A DNA stretch of 17,112 nucleotides, taken from NCBI GenBank assembly GCA_934533005.1, contig CAKTBC010000033.1:1-17112 (forward strand), in the 5' to 3' direction. The stretch comes from an uncultured Oscillospiraceae bacterium (GTDB taxonomy: Bacteria > Bacillota > Clostridia > Oscillospirales > Oscillospiraceae). The notes beneath the pieces were generated by a model. That model was not told where the DNA came from. It made no database searches and saw nothing but the letters and a program-made list of their open reading frames with translations. This document shows positions 1 through 7,748 of this stretch, piece after piece (the first letter of the stretch is position 1; each line of letters begins with the position of its first letter). Position numbers and translations under genes: made by a program.

Positions 1-1199
1 GGCGCGGGCGTCGGCGTGGGCGTTGCGGTGGGCTTTTCGCCCTTGCCGTCGTCCTTGCCGGGGTCGGTCGTCACGATATCGGGATTGTAAAGGAGCTCCG
101 CTTCGGCAACTTCGGAATAGATGTCGTCGTACAGCGCCTGAAAATCGAACGATTCGTCCGGGTCGGGGGCGCTTTCGTAGGTGAACGATGTGCTGCTGCC
201 GGAGAGGAAGGCATCACGGAAGGAGGTGAACACCGATTCGGTGTCGAGCGTCATGCCGCTCGCGCCCTTGAGAAGGGTGATGCTGTCCTCGCCAATGACG
301 ATGCTGCTCTCGAGAAGCTGCGCGTTGATGTCCACGGCTTTCGCATCGACGATGGAGTGCATCTTCGCCTCGTCGAGCGTCACATCAAAGAGGTTCCCCT
401 CGTAGGTAAAGCCGCACTTGCCGAGATAGCGGCATTGGATATACTTTACCAGCGCGCCAAACAGGCCGTCGCCCCGGCCATAGTTCCAGGCGGCGTCTGC
501 CGCCGTGTCGGCGGAAAAGCGCATCCCCGCGTCCGCGGAGGACATGGAAAGCGTGTTGCCGAGCGGGAGGCTCGCCGTGACGGCGTAGCCGTCATAGCGC
601 TCGTGGCCGAGCTCGAGGAGCTTGTCGCGCGCCTCATTTCGCGTCATGCCGGAGAGATCGATGTCCGCAACCTGTACGCCCGGATAGATCGTATCCACTT
701 TGTGCACGAGCAGCGCCCCCGTCACGACAAGCGCGAGCAGAAGCAGCAGCACAACGCACACGATGATGACCGGCAGCTTCCAGCTCCCGCGGGGCGTGGG
801 TGCGTCCGGCGTGATGGGCGCTTCGCTTGAACGGCGAAGGCGCTTTTTCGGTGCTTCCGCCTCAGACGCCTCCGGCTCTGCCCGGTGCGCGCGCACCGGC
901 AGCGGCGGGAGATCGGCCGGGGGCGCGGCGTATTCGGCCTCGCGGCGCGCACGCTTCGCGGCGCGGGAGTTTTTCTCGCGCTCGGCGGCGGCCTCGCGTT
1001 CGCGGCGTTCCTTCCGGCTCAGATTCTGCGGCGCGGCTTCGGCCTCGCCGGTCATGGTCTCGCCCGTGTCCAGGCCGGCGGAGTCGTAGCTCTCGCCGAC
1101 GATCTCCGGCTCGGACGCATATTCGTTATATTCGGTATTCCCCGCCTCCTGCGGCTCTTCGTCCGGGAAGGGAGTGTAGTTTTCGTCGTTACGGATGAT
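1..1199 (-). CDS. Membrane-anchored peptidoglycan-binding (PG_binding_4/VanW-type) protein, C-terminus cut by window edge
   Basis: The reading frame is open from just after the hemW stop to the left edge, so the 3' end is missing. Counting from the ATC at 1199, residues 1-139 are a charged cytoplasmic region rich in E, R and A, about 142-165 form one membrane helix, and a YPGVQVADIDLSGMT segment follows. That last motif is typical of the extracytoplasmic PG_binding_4 domain found in VanW-family and L,D-transpeptidase proteins; the catalytic domain, if any, lies outside the window. At the visible end a TPTPTP-type linker begins. The role in cell-wall metabolism is inferred. The start is unclear: the first ATG in frame is at 1055, but the coding pattern clearly runs upstream of it. 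An AAGGCGG ribosome-like site at 1211-1205 precedes two ATC codons (1199, 1196), so an ATC start is possible. It follows hemW by about 35 bp, probably in one operon. Confidence 0.75.
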   Translation of the reverse strand, partial: MIRNDENYTPFPDEEPQEAGNTEYNEYASEPEIVGESYDSAGLDTGETMTGEAEAAPQNLSRKERREREAAAEREKNSRAAKRARREAEYAAPPADLPPLPVRAHRAEPEASEAEAPKKRLRRSSEAPITPDAPTPRGSWKLPVIIVCVVLLLLLALVVTGALLVHKVDTIYPGVQVADIDLSGMTRNEARDKLLELGHERYDGYAVTASLPLGNTLSMSSADAGMRFSADTAADAAWNYGRGDGLFGALVKYIQCRYLGKCGFTYEGNLFDVTLDEAKMHSIVDAKAVDINAQLLESSIVIGEDSITLLKGASGMTLDTESVFTSFRDAFLSGSSTSFTYESAPDPDESFDFQALYDDIYSEVAEAELLYNPDIVTTDPGKDDGKGEKPTATPTPTPA

Positions 1200-1232
1200 G
1201 GGTACCGCCTTTCTCTGTTTGCGGCTTTCGCC

Positions 1233-2480
1233 TCAGTTCATATACGGCTCGGACGCCGTCGGCAGCGGGATCTTCTGCCCCTTTGCCTCAAACGCCTCGC
1301 GGATCCACGGGTTGGCGTTGAATTTTTCTTTCGTCTGCGATTCGAGCAGCACGCCGATGAGAACGTTGGAAACGAGGAACCCGCCGGGCGTGAAGTGCCA
1401 GCGGCCGTTGTCGCAGACGGCCCAGCCGTTTTCCTCGAATACCTCCAGCATCTCTTCGAGCTTATCAAAGCTGCTCTGGTACACGCTCCGGTACTCCTCG
1501 GCGGAGATGCCGCCCGCGGTGCGCATGCCGAGCATCAGATACTCGCTGGCGCGGTCGAACGGCGTCAGCTCCTCCTGTTCGGCAATAATATCCTTGTCCC
1601 CCAAAACGCCGGAAATATACTCGCGCACGTTGTGGGTATAGGTATAGCGCAGCAGCCCGATGTTCGAGGCCGCCGCCGCGCCGAAGCCAATGTAATCGTC
1701 CAGCCGCCAGTACTTGAGATTGTGGCGGCTCTCGTAGCCGGGGCGGGCGAAGTTGGAGATCTCATACTGTCGGAAGCCGTGGCGCGAAAGGAAGTCCACG
1801 GCGTAAAGGTACATGTCCGCCTGATCGTCGTCGGAGGGGAGGATGTCGGTGCCTTCGTACTCGTCGTACATGGGCGTTCCCTCCTCCAGACGCAGACCAT
1901 AGCAGGAGATGTGCGCAGGCTTGAGCGCGAGTGCTTTGGTGAGCGTGTCCGCCCAGTCCTCGCGCGTCTGGCTCGGCAGGCCGTAGATGAGATCGAGACT
2001 CACGTTGCGGAAGCCGGCCTTGCGCGCGCGCTTGACCGCCATTTCCACCTGCCGCCAGTTGTGGCGGCGGCCGATGAGCCGGAGAATGTCGTCGTTGGCG
2101 CTCTGCGCGCCGATGGAAAGGCGGTTCACGCCCTCCTTGCGCAGCATGCGCAGCTCCTTGCGCCGGACGCTGTCCGGGTTGCACTCCACGGTGATCTCGC
2201 TCTGCTTCATCAGCCGGTTTGTGACCTTCAGCTCCTGCAAGATTTCCACGATGCGCCGCGCGCCGTAATAGCTCGGCGTGCCGCCGCCGAAATACACCGT
2301 GTCGATGAAGTAATCGGTCATGCGGGGCATCGTTTCCTGCAATTGGATGAGCAGCGCGTCCTGGTAGTAGGGCATGAGCTTGTCCCTGCCCGGCAGACTG
2401 CAAAAGTCGCAGTACGCGCACTTCGATGCGCAGAACGGTATGTGAAAATATACGCCCAGGCGTTTGTCTTGGTCGCTCAT
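1233..2480 (-). CDS. hemW: HemW, radical SAM heme chaperone (HemN-like, coproporphyrinogen oxidase-related)
   Basis: A 415-residue protein starting MSDQDKRLGVYFHIPFC. The radical-SAM cluster motif CX3CX2C is at C17, C21 and C24, followed by DF as in HemW; it lacks the CX3CX2CXC pattern of true HemN. A GGGTPS motif for SAM binding follows. Length and motif order fit HemW, which binds heme and a 4Fe-4S cluster and is thought to deliver heme to target proteins; older annotation as oxygen-independent coproporphyrinogen III oxidase is usually wrong for this form. The ATG at 2480 is chosen because GGAGG lies a few bases upstream and homology begins at once; a longer frame to 2537 would run into the upstream palindromes. 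It lies downstream of htpG on the same strand, separated by a palindrome-rich gap, and just upstream of the VanW-type gene. Confidence 0.93.
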   Translation of the reverse strand: MSDQDKRLGVYFHIPFCASKCAYCDFCSLPGRDKLMPYYQDALLIQLQETMPRMTDYFIDTVYFGGGTPSYYGARRIVEILQELKVTNRLMKQSEITVECNPDSVRRKELRMLRKEGVNRLSIGAQSANDDILRLIGRRHNWRQVEMAVKRARKAGFRNVSLDLIYGLPSQTREDWADTLTKALALKPAHISCYGLRLEEGTPMYDEYEGTDILPSDDDQADMYLYAVDFLSRHGFRQYEISNFARPGYESRHNLKYWRLDDYIGFGAAAASNIGLLRYTYTHNVREYISGVLGDKDIIAEQEELTPFDRASEYLMLGMRTAGGISAEEYRSVYQSSFDKLEEMLEVFEENGWAVCDNGRWHFTPGGFLVSNVLIGVLLESQTKEKFNANPWIREAFEAKGQKIPLPTASEPYMN

Positions 2481-2518
2481 AGTTCCTCCAGAATGCGGTG
2501 GTTTTCTGCCTCGCAGAG

Positions 2519-2538
2519 TTTGCTCCCGCAGGAGCAAA
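2519..2538. repeat. Perfect 8-bp hairpin upstream of hemW
   Basis: TTTGCTCC and GGAGCAAA are exact complements around a 4-base CGCA loop. It lies about 38 bp before the hemW ATG, so it would be in the hemW leader if transcription comes from htpG. There is no T-run after it, so it is not a normal terminator. It is the first of five palindromic units filling 2519-2690. Confidence 0.7.
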
Positions 2539-2549
2539 TAAATGGGATC

Positions 2550-2582
2550 ATTTTCTCCGGCGACATGTGCGTCGGAGAAAAT
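2550..2582. repeat. 10-bp hairpin in the htpG-hemW gap
   Basis: ATTTTCTCCG pairs with CGGAGAAAAT, extended inward by a G-T wobble and two G-C pairs, leaving a short loop. It is directly followed by a separate 12-bp palindrome, GCCATCGATGGC, at 2585-2596. Its function is not known. Confidence 0.7.
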
Positions 2583-2601
2583 CGGCCATCGATGGCAAGC
2601 T

Positions 2602-2646
2602 CGGCTCGCAAACGTGCGAACGTGGTGAGTGCGCTGCGGCGAGCCG
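2602..2646. repeat. 8-bp inverted repeat in the htpG-hemW gap
   Basis: CGGCTCGC at 2602-2609 is the exact complement of GCGAGCCG at 2639-2646, with a 29-base loop. The loop itself contains two ACGT tetramers. It continues the chain of palindromes between htpG and hemW. Confidence 0.55.
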
Positions 2647-2654
2647 TGATCCCC

Positions 2655-2690
2655 TCAAACAAACCCCTCAATGGAGTGGGGTTTGTTTGA
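2655..2690 (-). terminator. Probable htpG terminator hairpin
   Basis: TCAAACAAACCCC and GGGGTTTGTTTGA form a perfect 13-bp stem around a 10-base loop, beginning 5 bp after the htpG stop. On the minus strand the descending arm is T-rich (GGGGTTTGTTTGA), but no clean T-run follows, so termination may be weak and hemW could still receive read-through. Confidence 0.6.
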
Positions 2691-2695
2691 ATTCG

Positions 2696-4615
2696 TCAGA
2701 ATAGTTTGCAGACAAGCTCGCCATACTCCGCCGGATCGTCCGGGGTGATGCCGGCGACGAGCTGCGCCTGCGCGAAGAGCACCTTCGCCATCACGGCGGC
2801 GCGCTCCGGGTCGGCCTGCCGCGCGGCATCGAGCGCCTTGACGGCGGGGTGGTCGAGATTGAGCTCGAGCACGCGCTGCGCGCGCATCGCGTTCGGGTCA
2901 GCGCCCGGCATGGCGTGGAAGTAGCGCTCCATTTCGAGCGTGATGCCGCCCTCCACGGAGAGGCACACGGCGTAGTTTTTGAGCTTGCGGGAAATCTTCA
3001 CGTTCGCCACGGCGTCGCCGAGCGTTTCCTTGACGAAGTCGGTGAGCGGCTTATATTCCTCGTCGGCCTTGTCCGCGGCGGCCTTTTCCTCGTCAGACTC
3101 GAGACCGAGATCCTGCGAGCAGACGTTGCAGAACTTCTTTTCGGCGTAGGTGCCGAGAATTTCCGCGACAAATTCGTCCGCGTCGGTCGAGAAGCAGAGA
3201 ATGTCGAAGCCCTTGGCGCGCACCTGCTCGGTCTGCGGGAGCTTCGCGGCGCGCTCCGGCGTTTCGGCGGCGGCGTAGTAGATGTATTTCTGGTTTTCGG
3301 GCATCGCGTCCACATACTCGCGCAGGGAGATGAGCTTTTCCTTCTCCGCGCTGCGGTAGAGCAGAAGGTCGGTCAGTAGAGCGCGCTTCATGCCGTAATC
3401 GCCGATGATGCCGTATTTGAGCTGCGTGCCGAACACGTTGAAGAACTTTTCATACTTCTCGCGGTCGCACTCCATGAGCCGCGAAAGCTCGCCCTTGATC
3501 TTCTTCTCCAGATTCATGGAGATGAGCTTGAGCTGACGGTCGTGCTGGAGCATCTCGCGGGAGATGTTCAGCGAAAGGTCGGGCGAATCGACGATGCCGC
3601 GCACAAAGCGAAAGCACTCCGGCAGCAGGTCGGGGCATTTCTCCATGATCATCACGCCGTTGGAGTAAAGCCGCAGACCGGGGACATAGTCGCGCGTGTA
3701 GTAGTCGTAGGGCGCCTTTGCCGGGACGAACAGCATCGCGCGGTAGCTCACGGTGCCCTCGGCGTTCACGCGGATGACGGACACGGGATCCTCGGTGTCC
3801 TTGAACTTCTCCTTATAGAAGGCGATGCAGTCGGCGTCGGAGGCTTCCTTCTTGCTGCGCTGCCAGATGGGGATCATCGAGTTGACGACCTCTTCCTTCG
3901 TAACGGTGCGCACGCCCATCTTCTGGATGCCGGCCTCGTCCACCTCGCCGGTCTCGTATTTCTCGGTCGTCTCCACATCGGTGCGGATCGGCCAGCGGAC
4001 ATAGTCCGAATATTTCTTCACAAGCTCCTGGATCTTCCAGGGCATGAGATACACGCTGTAGCAGTCGTCGTCCGTGTCGGGCTTCATGGTGAGGATGACG
4101 TCGGTGCCGACGGTCTCCTTCTCGCAGGGGGTGATGGTGTAGCCGTCCGCGCCCTCGCTCTCCCAGCGGTTGGCGGTCTCCTGCCCGTAGGCGCGGGAGA
4201 TGACGGTGACCTTGCTTGCGACCATGAACGCGGAATAGAAGCCCACGCCGAACTGACCGATCACGTCGATGTCCGCCTTGTCCTTCTCGGCGGCATCCAG
4301 ATCCTTCTTGAAGGCGAGCGAGCCGGACTTCGCGATCACGCCGAGATTGGATTCCATCTCCTCAGCGGTCATGCCGATGCCGTTGTCGGAGATCGTGAGC
4401 GTTCCGTTTTCCTTGTCGCCTTTGATGCGGATGAAGAAATCTCCGCGCTCCATGCCGACATTCTCGTCGGTCAGCGAGCGGAAGCAGAGCTTGTCGATAG
4501 CGTCCGAGGCGTTGGAGATCAGCTCGCGCAGAAAGATCTCCTGATGCGTGTAGATGGAATTGATCATCAGCTCCAGCAGCCGCCGGGATTCCGCCTGAAA
4601 TTCTTTTTTCGCCAT
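2696..4615 (-). CDS. htpG: HtpG, Hsp90-family molecular chaperone
   Basis: A 639-residue protein with all Hsp90 landmarks. The GHKL ATP-binding domain shows E31, N35 and D38 in the NASDAIDKL helix, D77 in DNGIGM, and the lid/glycine motif GQFGVGFYS at 120-128. Middle and C-terminal dimerisation regions follow, at the usual bacterial length. It is a cytosolic ATP-dependent chaperone active in heat and other stress. The ATG at 4615 has GGAGGAT eight bases upstream. The C-terminus lacks the MEEVD motif of eukaryotic Hsp90, as expected. The promoter at 4683-4711 is sigma-A-like. I see no CIRCE element (HrcA) and no CtsR heptamer repeats. Confidence 0.97.
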   Translation of the reverse strand: MAKKEFQAESRRLLELMINSIYTHQEIFLRELISNASDAIDKLCFRSLTDENVGMERGDFFIRIKGDKENGTLTISDNGIGMTAEEMESNLGVIAKSGSLAFKKDLDAAEKDKADIDVIGQFGVGFYSAFMVASKVTVISRAYGQETANRWESEGADGYTITPCEKETVGTDVILTMKPDTDDDCYSVYLMPWKIQELVKKYSDYVRWPIRTDVETTEKYETGEVDEAGIQKMGVRTVTKEEVVNSMIPIWQRSKKEASDADCIAFYKEKFKDTEDPVSVIRVNAEGTVSYRAMLFVPAKAPYDYYTRDYVPGLRLYSNGVMIMEKCPDLLPECFRFVRGIVDSPDLSLNISREMLQHDRQLKLISMNLEKKIKGELSRLMECDREKYEKFFNVFGTQLKYGIIGDYGMKRALLTDLLLYRSAEKEKLISLREYVDAMPENQKYIYYAAAETPERAAKLPQTEQVRAKGFDILCFSTDADEFVAEILGTYAEKKFCNVCSQDLGLESDEEKAAADKADEEYKPLTDFVKETLGDAVANVKISRKLKNYAVCLSVEGGITLEMERYFHAMPGADPNAMRAQRVLELNLDHPAVKALDAARQADPERAAVMAKVLFAQAQLVAGITPDDPAEYGELVCKLF

Positions 4616-4682
4616 ATTTTTATCCTCCGTTAGCTATGGACTCTGAGCATGCCTGTTGAGTGAGGCTATACTCAGACACTAT

Positions 4683-4711
4683 ATTATACCGCGGTATTAT
4701 GTAAAATTCAA
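4683..4711 (-). promoter_or_regulatory. htpG promoter with palindrome in the spacer
   Basis: Reading the minus strand, TTGAAT (4711-4706) is followed after 17 bases by TATAAT (4688-4683), giving a near-consensus sigma-A promoter about 65 bp before the htpG ATG. The spacer overlaps a perfect 12-bp palindrome, ATACCGCGGTAT (4686-4697), placed where a repressor could block polymerase. Confidence 0.75.
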
Positions 4712-4842
4712 CCGAAAAACTCGCTTCCGGCAGAGGAAAACCTGCGCCGCGCCCGAAAACCGGAGTTGCCGGTGGTTGGCTGAAGGTCGTGTACGTATTG
4801 CCTGACGAGGAGAAGAGCGGCTTTGTAACGATAGAGATCCCA

Positions 4843-4871
4843 TTGACAAACGCGCACTTTAAAAGTATACT
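4843..4871 (+). promoter_or_regulatory. tetR promoter
   Basis: TTGACA (4843-4848), a 17-base spacer and TATACT (4866-4871): a strong sigma-A promoter 66 bp upstream of the tetR ATG. The stretch 4712-4842 between this and the htpG promoter holds no gene I can support. Confidence 0.8.
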
Positions 4872-4876
4872 GCTCA

Positions 4877-4898
4877 ATACACATCGATTGATGTATAT
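4877..4898. promoter_or_regulatory. Candidate TetR operator
   Basis: ATACACATC and GATGTATAT match as an inverted repeat in 8 of 9 positions around a GATT centre. It covers the expected transcription start just after the -10 box of the tetR promoter, the usual place for autorepression by a TetR-family protein. The assignment is inferred from position and symmetry. Confidence 0.55.
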
Positions 4899-4937
4899 CG
4901 AACAATTCGCTTTCGGGCGAAGAGGGGAGTATGCGCC

Positions 4938-5570
4938 ATGGCTCCGAAGAACAAGTTTACAAAAGACGAGATGGTGGCGGCGGCGCTGCGCGTTGTGCGT
5001 GCGAAGGGGATCGACGGCCTGACGGCCAAAACGATGGCCGGTGAGCTCGGCACCTCCACGCAGCCGGTCTTCACCGGCTTCGGCTCCATGGACGGCGTGA
5101 AGGCGGAGGTCTATGCCACCGCGGTGGGCGTGTACGACCGCTACACGACCGAGGGGCTGAAAGAGGCTATCCCCTTTCTCGGTGTCGGGCGGCAATACAT
5201 CCGCTTTGCGCGCGAGGAGCCGGAGCTTTACCGCCTGCTGTTTCTGACGCGGGCGCGGGAATATAGCGCCATGGACTCGATGCGGCGTCTGCAAACGCTT
5301 GTCCGTTCGACGCTCATGGAGGTCTATCACGTTACTGCCGAGGAAGCGGACTTCTATTTCCGCGATCTGTGGCTTGTAGTGCACAGTCTGGCCACGCTGA
5401 TTGTGACCGGCGACTGCCCTTACTCCGACGCGGAGCTCGCCGGTATTCTAACGGGCTTCAGCCTCAGCATTTTCAAGTCCATCCGGGAAATCCCCGGCTT
5501 CGCCGCGGGGACCTTTGACCGCGACGCGGCCTTTCGCGCGCTGGCCGGGGAAACCGAAACATTGGAATAG
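4938..5570 (+). CDS. TetR/AcrR-family transcriptional regulator
   Basis: 210 residues. The N-terminal helix-turn-helix spans about residues 8-52, with the typical pattern GIDGLTAKTMAGELGTST then FGSMDGVKAEVY at the start of helix 4. The C-terminal region is an all-helical ligand/dimer domain resembling the TetR_C_33 (WHG) class; the ligand cannot be predicted. The start at 4938 has GGGGAG about eight bases upstream. The gene heads a same-strand run with three acetyltransferases, the first only 15 bp downstream, so it most likely controls itself and these genes through the palindrome at 4877-4898. Confidence 0.9.
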   Translation: MAPKNKFTKDEMVAAALRVVRAKGIDGLTAKTMAGELGTSTQPVFTGFGSMDGVKAEVYATAVGVYDRYTTEGLKEAIPFLGVGRQYIRFAREEPELYRLLFLTRAREYSAMDSMRRLQTLVRSTLMEVYHVTAEEADFYFRDLWLVVHSLATLIVTGDCPYSDAELAGILTGFSLSIFKSIREIPGFAAGTFDRDAAFRALAGETETLE

Positions 5571-5585
5571 AGGAGACATACCGTT

Positions 5586-6131
5586 ATGAAATACCGCAAA
5601 ACTTTCCTTGCGAAAAACGGCAAAGAGGTTCTTCTCCGAAACGGAGAAGCCGCCGATGGCGCTGCGGTGCTCGAAAACTTCAACCGGACGCATGCGGAAA
5701 CCGACTATCTGCTCACGTACCCCGACGAGAACCGCTTCGACGCGGAACAGGAGGGCCGTTTTCTCGCACGCAAGACCGAGAGCCCCCGGGAGATCGAGCT
5801 TCTCGCGGTGGTTGACGGCAAGGTCGTCGGCACCGCCGGTGTCGATGCGGTCGGCTCAAAATACAAAGTGGCGCACCGCGCCGAATTCGGCATCAGCGTA
5901 TTGAAGGAATATTGGGGGCTCGGCATCGGCCGCGCGATGACGGAAGCGTGCATCCAATGCGCGAGAGACGCCGGATATGTCCAGCTGGAGCTGAGCGTGG
6001 TAGCGGACAACGCGCGGGCGGTTGCCATGTACCAAAGGGCTGGGTTCGTGGAATGCGGACGGAACCCCAGAGGGTTCAACTCCCGAACAGCGGGGTATCA
6101 GGAGGTCATTTCCATGCTTCTGGAGCTGTGA
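5586..6131 (+). CDS. GNAT-family N-acetyltransferase (RimL-like)
   Basis: 181 residues. The acetyl-CoA binding motif A is seen in EYWGLGIGRAMTEACIQCA, followed by ELSVVADNARAVAMYQRAGF, the conserved motif B region in which N and Y contact the substrate and cofactor. The N-terminal part (FLAKNGKEVLLRNGEAADG) matches the RimL/YjcK type of GNAT. The acceptor could be a protein N-terminus or a small molecule; the sequence does not tell. AGGAGA lies about nine bases before the ATG. It is the first gene after tetR (15 bp gap) and very likely in the same transcript. Confidence 0.9.
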   Translation: MKYRKTFLAKNGKEVLLRNGEAADGAAVLENFNRTHAETDYLLTYPDENRFDAEQEGRFLARKTESPREIELLAVVDGKVVGTAGVDAVGSKYKVAHRAEFGISVLKEYWGLGIGRAMTEACIQCARDAGYVQLELSVVADNARAVAMYQRAGFVECGRNPRGFNSRTAGYQEVISMLLEL

Positions 6132-6179
6132 TGCATCCCGCAAAGAAAAACATATGGCAGCAGAGGAGAAGAAAAATCT

Positions 6180-6704
6180 ATGGAAATTCGGCCATTGGAT
6201 AAGGAAACCTATGCGGGCAGGAAATTCACCGCCCGGTATACGACAAGCGGGTATTATGATATCGCCGCCTCGGAAAGCGGCTTTGCGATGCAGTATACGC
6301 CCTTCGAAGCGCCTCTCGAGCGCTCGTTCGACGACGTATTCTTCGGCGAGTGGCTGGAAGAGCCGGTCGCGTTCGGTGCGTTTGAAGGAGAAAAGCTTCT
6401 CGGCTACGCCGAGGGCTCGCCAGAGAGCTGGAACAACCGCTTTCGGATCAGCAACATCTGTATATTTGAAAAGGCCGCGCGCAGCCGTGGGATCGGGACG
6501 GCGCTCATGGCCGCCATACAGCATGCCGCCGCGGCGTCGGGTGCGCGGATGATCGTTTTGGAAACGCAGACCTGCAACGAGACCGCCATTGCCTTTTATA
6601 AAAAGAACGGATTTTCGATCATCGGCTTGGATCTCTATTCTTACTCCAACACCGATCCGGAGCGGCACGAAGTGCGTCTCGAAATGGGAAAAAAGCTAAA
6701 ATGA
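6180..6704 (+). CDS. GNAT-family N-acetyltransferase, similar to streptothricin acetyltransferases
   Basis: 174 residues. Motif A is ARSRGIGTALMAA, and the stretch IVLETQTCNETAIAFYKKNGF followed by a D-x-Y-S-Y pattern resembles the C-terminal part of the SatA/Sat4 streptothricin acetyltransferase group. That likeness is from memory of the family and does not prove drug resistance. The N-terminus (EIRPLDKETY) differs from that of the preceding GNAT, so this is not a recent duplicate. The start has AGAGGAGA upstream. It lies 48 bp after the first GNAT and its stop touches the next reading frame, consistent with one operon. Confidence 0.88.
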   Translation: MEIRPLDKETYAGRKFTARYTTSGYYDIAASESGFAMQYTPFEAPLERSFDDVFFGEWLEEPVAFGAFEGEKLLGYAEGSPESWNNRFRISNICIFEKAARSRGIGTALMAAIQHAAAASGARMIVLETQTCNETAIAFYKKNGFSIIGLDLYSYSNTDPERHEVRLEMGKKLK

Positions 6705-6721
6705 CGGCGGAAGGAGCTTTC

Positions 6722-7210
6722 ATGGTACAGATCCGAAGAGCGAAGATCGGTGACGAAAAGGCCCTCGCCCGCATACAAACCGAAAGCTGGAGGGCGGCGT
6801 TCGCGGGCATCGTCCCGGCGGAGCTTCTTACCCAATGCACAAGCCTCGAGCGCGCCGAGAGGATGTACGCGCGGCTTCTCGCCGAGCGCCGGGGAAACGG
6901 CTACATTCTGGAACTGGACGGCAGGGCGCACTGCATCGCATGGTGGGATGCAGCAAAGAGCGAAGACATGCCGGGCGCTGCGGAACTGCGGTGCATCCAT
7001 TCTCTGCCGGACAACTGGCGCCGGGGCTATGGCAGCCGGATGATGGAGCGCGTTCTCGCGGACGTCAAAGCCGCCGGATATGAAACGATCGTGCTCTGGG
7101 TATTTGTCCGCAACGAGCGTGCGGTCCGGTTTTACGAAGCGCACGGGTTTACCGCCAGTGGGAAACGGCAGGATGCTTTCGGCGCGGTGGAAGAAATGTA
7201 CGTCAAGTAA
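6722..7210 (+). CDS. GNAT-family N-acetyltransferase
   Basis: 162 residues from the ATG at 6722, chosen because GGAAGGAG sits just upstream and the family-typical VQIRRAKIGDEKAL begins there; an alternative ATG at 6701 would overlap the previous stop. Motif A is NWRRGYGSRMMERVL, then VLWVFVRNERAVRFYEAHGF, the signature of small-molecule/protein GNATs in Firmicutes. The early SWRAAFAGIVP segment is also common in this subgroup. It is the third GNAT in a row in the TetR-led block. Its substrate is unknown. Confidence 0.9.
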   Translation: MVQIRRAKIGDEKALARIQTESWRAAFAGIVPAELLTQCTSLERAERMYARLLAERRGNGYILELDGRAHCIAWWDAAKSEDMPGAAELRCIHSLPDNWRRGYGSRMMERVLADVKAAGYETIVLWVFVRNERAVRFYEAHGFTASGKRQDAFGAVEEMYVK

Positions 7211-7256
7211 CGATAGCGTCGATTGACAAGGGCACACGCGGTTCTGCCGGGCGGAA

Positions 7257-7748
7257 ATGCGCCCAGACTGCACCTTTCTCTTTTTGACCAAGCGCATTGA
7301 GCGATTTGCTCAATGTATACCAGAGGATTGGGCGGACGGATACGAGAATGTTACCGTGTGCTGTACCATTGAAAATCAGCGCAATGCGGACAAAAAGCGG
7401 TCTGTTTTTCAAGCCCTTCCCATCAAACACAAGCGCATCACCGCGCAGCCGCTGATCGAGCGCGTAAATTTAGAGCCGTACCTGGACGGCGTGGAGCTGG
7501 TCGTTGCCGGCGGGGAGTCGGACCGGGATGCACGACCTCTCGACTATGACTGGGTGCTGGACATCCGGGAACAGTGCATCCGAAAGCAGGTCAATTTCGA
7601 GTTCCGCCAATGCGGAACGCACTTCATCAAAGACGGCAGGCCGTATAAGCTCCAGACCCGAGACCTGTGCCGGCAGGCGCGTCTGGCCGGTATCAACTAC
7701 TATTGTGAGCCACGCCGGGATATGGAACGGGAGTCACCTTATGCATAA
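7257..7748 (+). pseudogene. DUF5131 (phage Gp37/Gp68 family) remnant, N-terminus missing
   Basis: The translated product begins abruptly at RPDCTFLFLTKRIERF and runs through GDGYENV-like, PIKHKRITAQPLIERV, VAGGESDRDARPLDYDW and AGINYY segments, which match the C-terminal half of DUF5131 proteins. The N-terminal half, which normally carries WNP-WHGC and cysteine motifs (CxxCY), is absent, and the frame is closed by a TGA at 7224 just upstream. No ribosome site is visible at 7257. The fragment is therefore probably the leftover of a 5' deletion, although the rest is intact with no internal stops. Its 3' end overlaps the next gene by 8 bp, so the two were probably translationally coupled before truncation. 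It is more A/T-rich than its neighbours. Confidence 0.75.

Noticed and set aside
1230..1238. Read-through or selenocysteine at the hemW TGA, joining hemW to the VanW-type frame
   Set aside because: hemW has a normal length and ending, and a ribosome-like site precedes the next frame; there is no SECIS-like hairpin next to the TGA that I can see.
2477..2671. Small minus-strand frame of 64 codons between htpG and hemW
   Set aside because: It is made of the palindromes, lacks a convincing ribosome site and overlaps the hemW start.
885..2690. Long plus-strand open frame of about 600 codons opposite hemW
   Set aside because: It is antisense to clear hemW motifs and its composition (R, V, H, A rich) is that of a GC-rich shadow frame.
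3542..4633. 363-codon plus-strand frame opposite htpG
   Set aside because: htpG on the minus strand has full family motifs and a ribosome site; the antisense product has no recognisable domain.
4620..4700. CIRCE or CtsR heat-shock operator upstream of htpG
   Set aside because: A TGAGT/ACTCA repeat is present, but it does not match TTAGCACTC-N9-GAGTGCTAA or the CtsR heptamer direct repeats.
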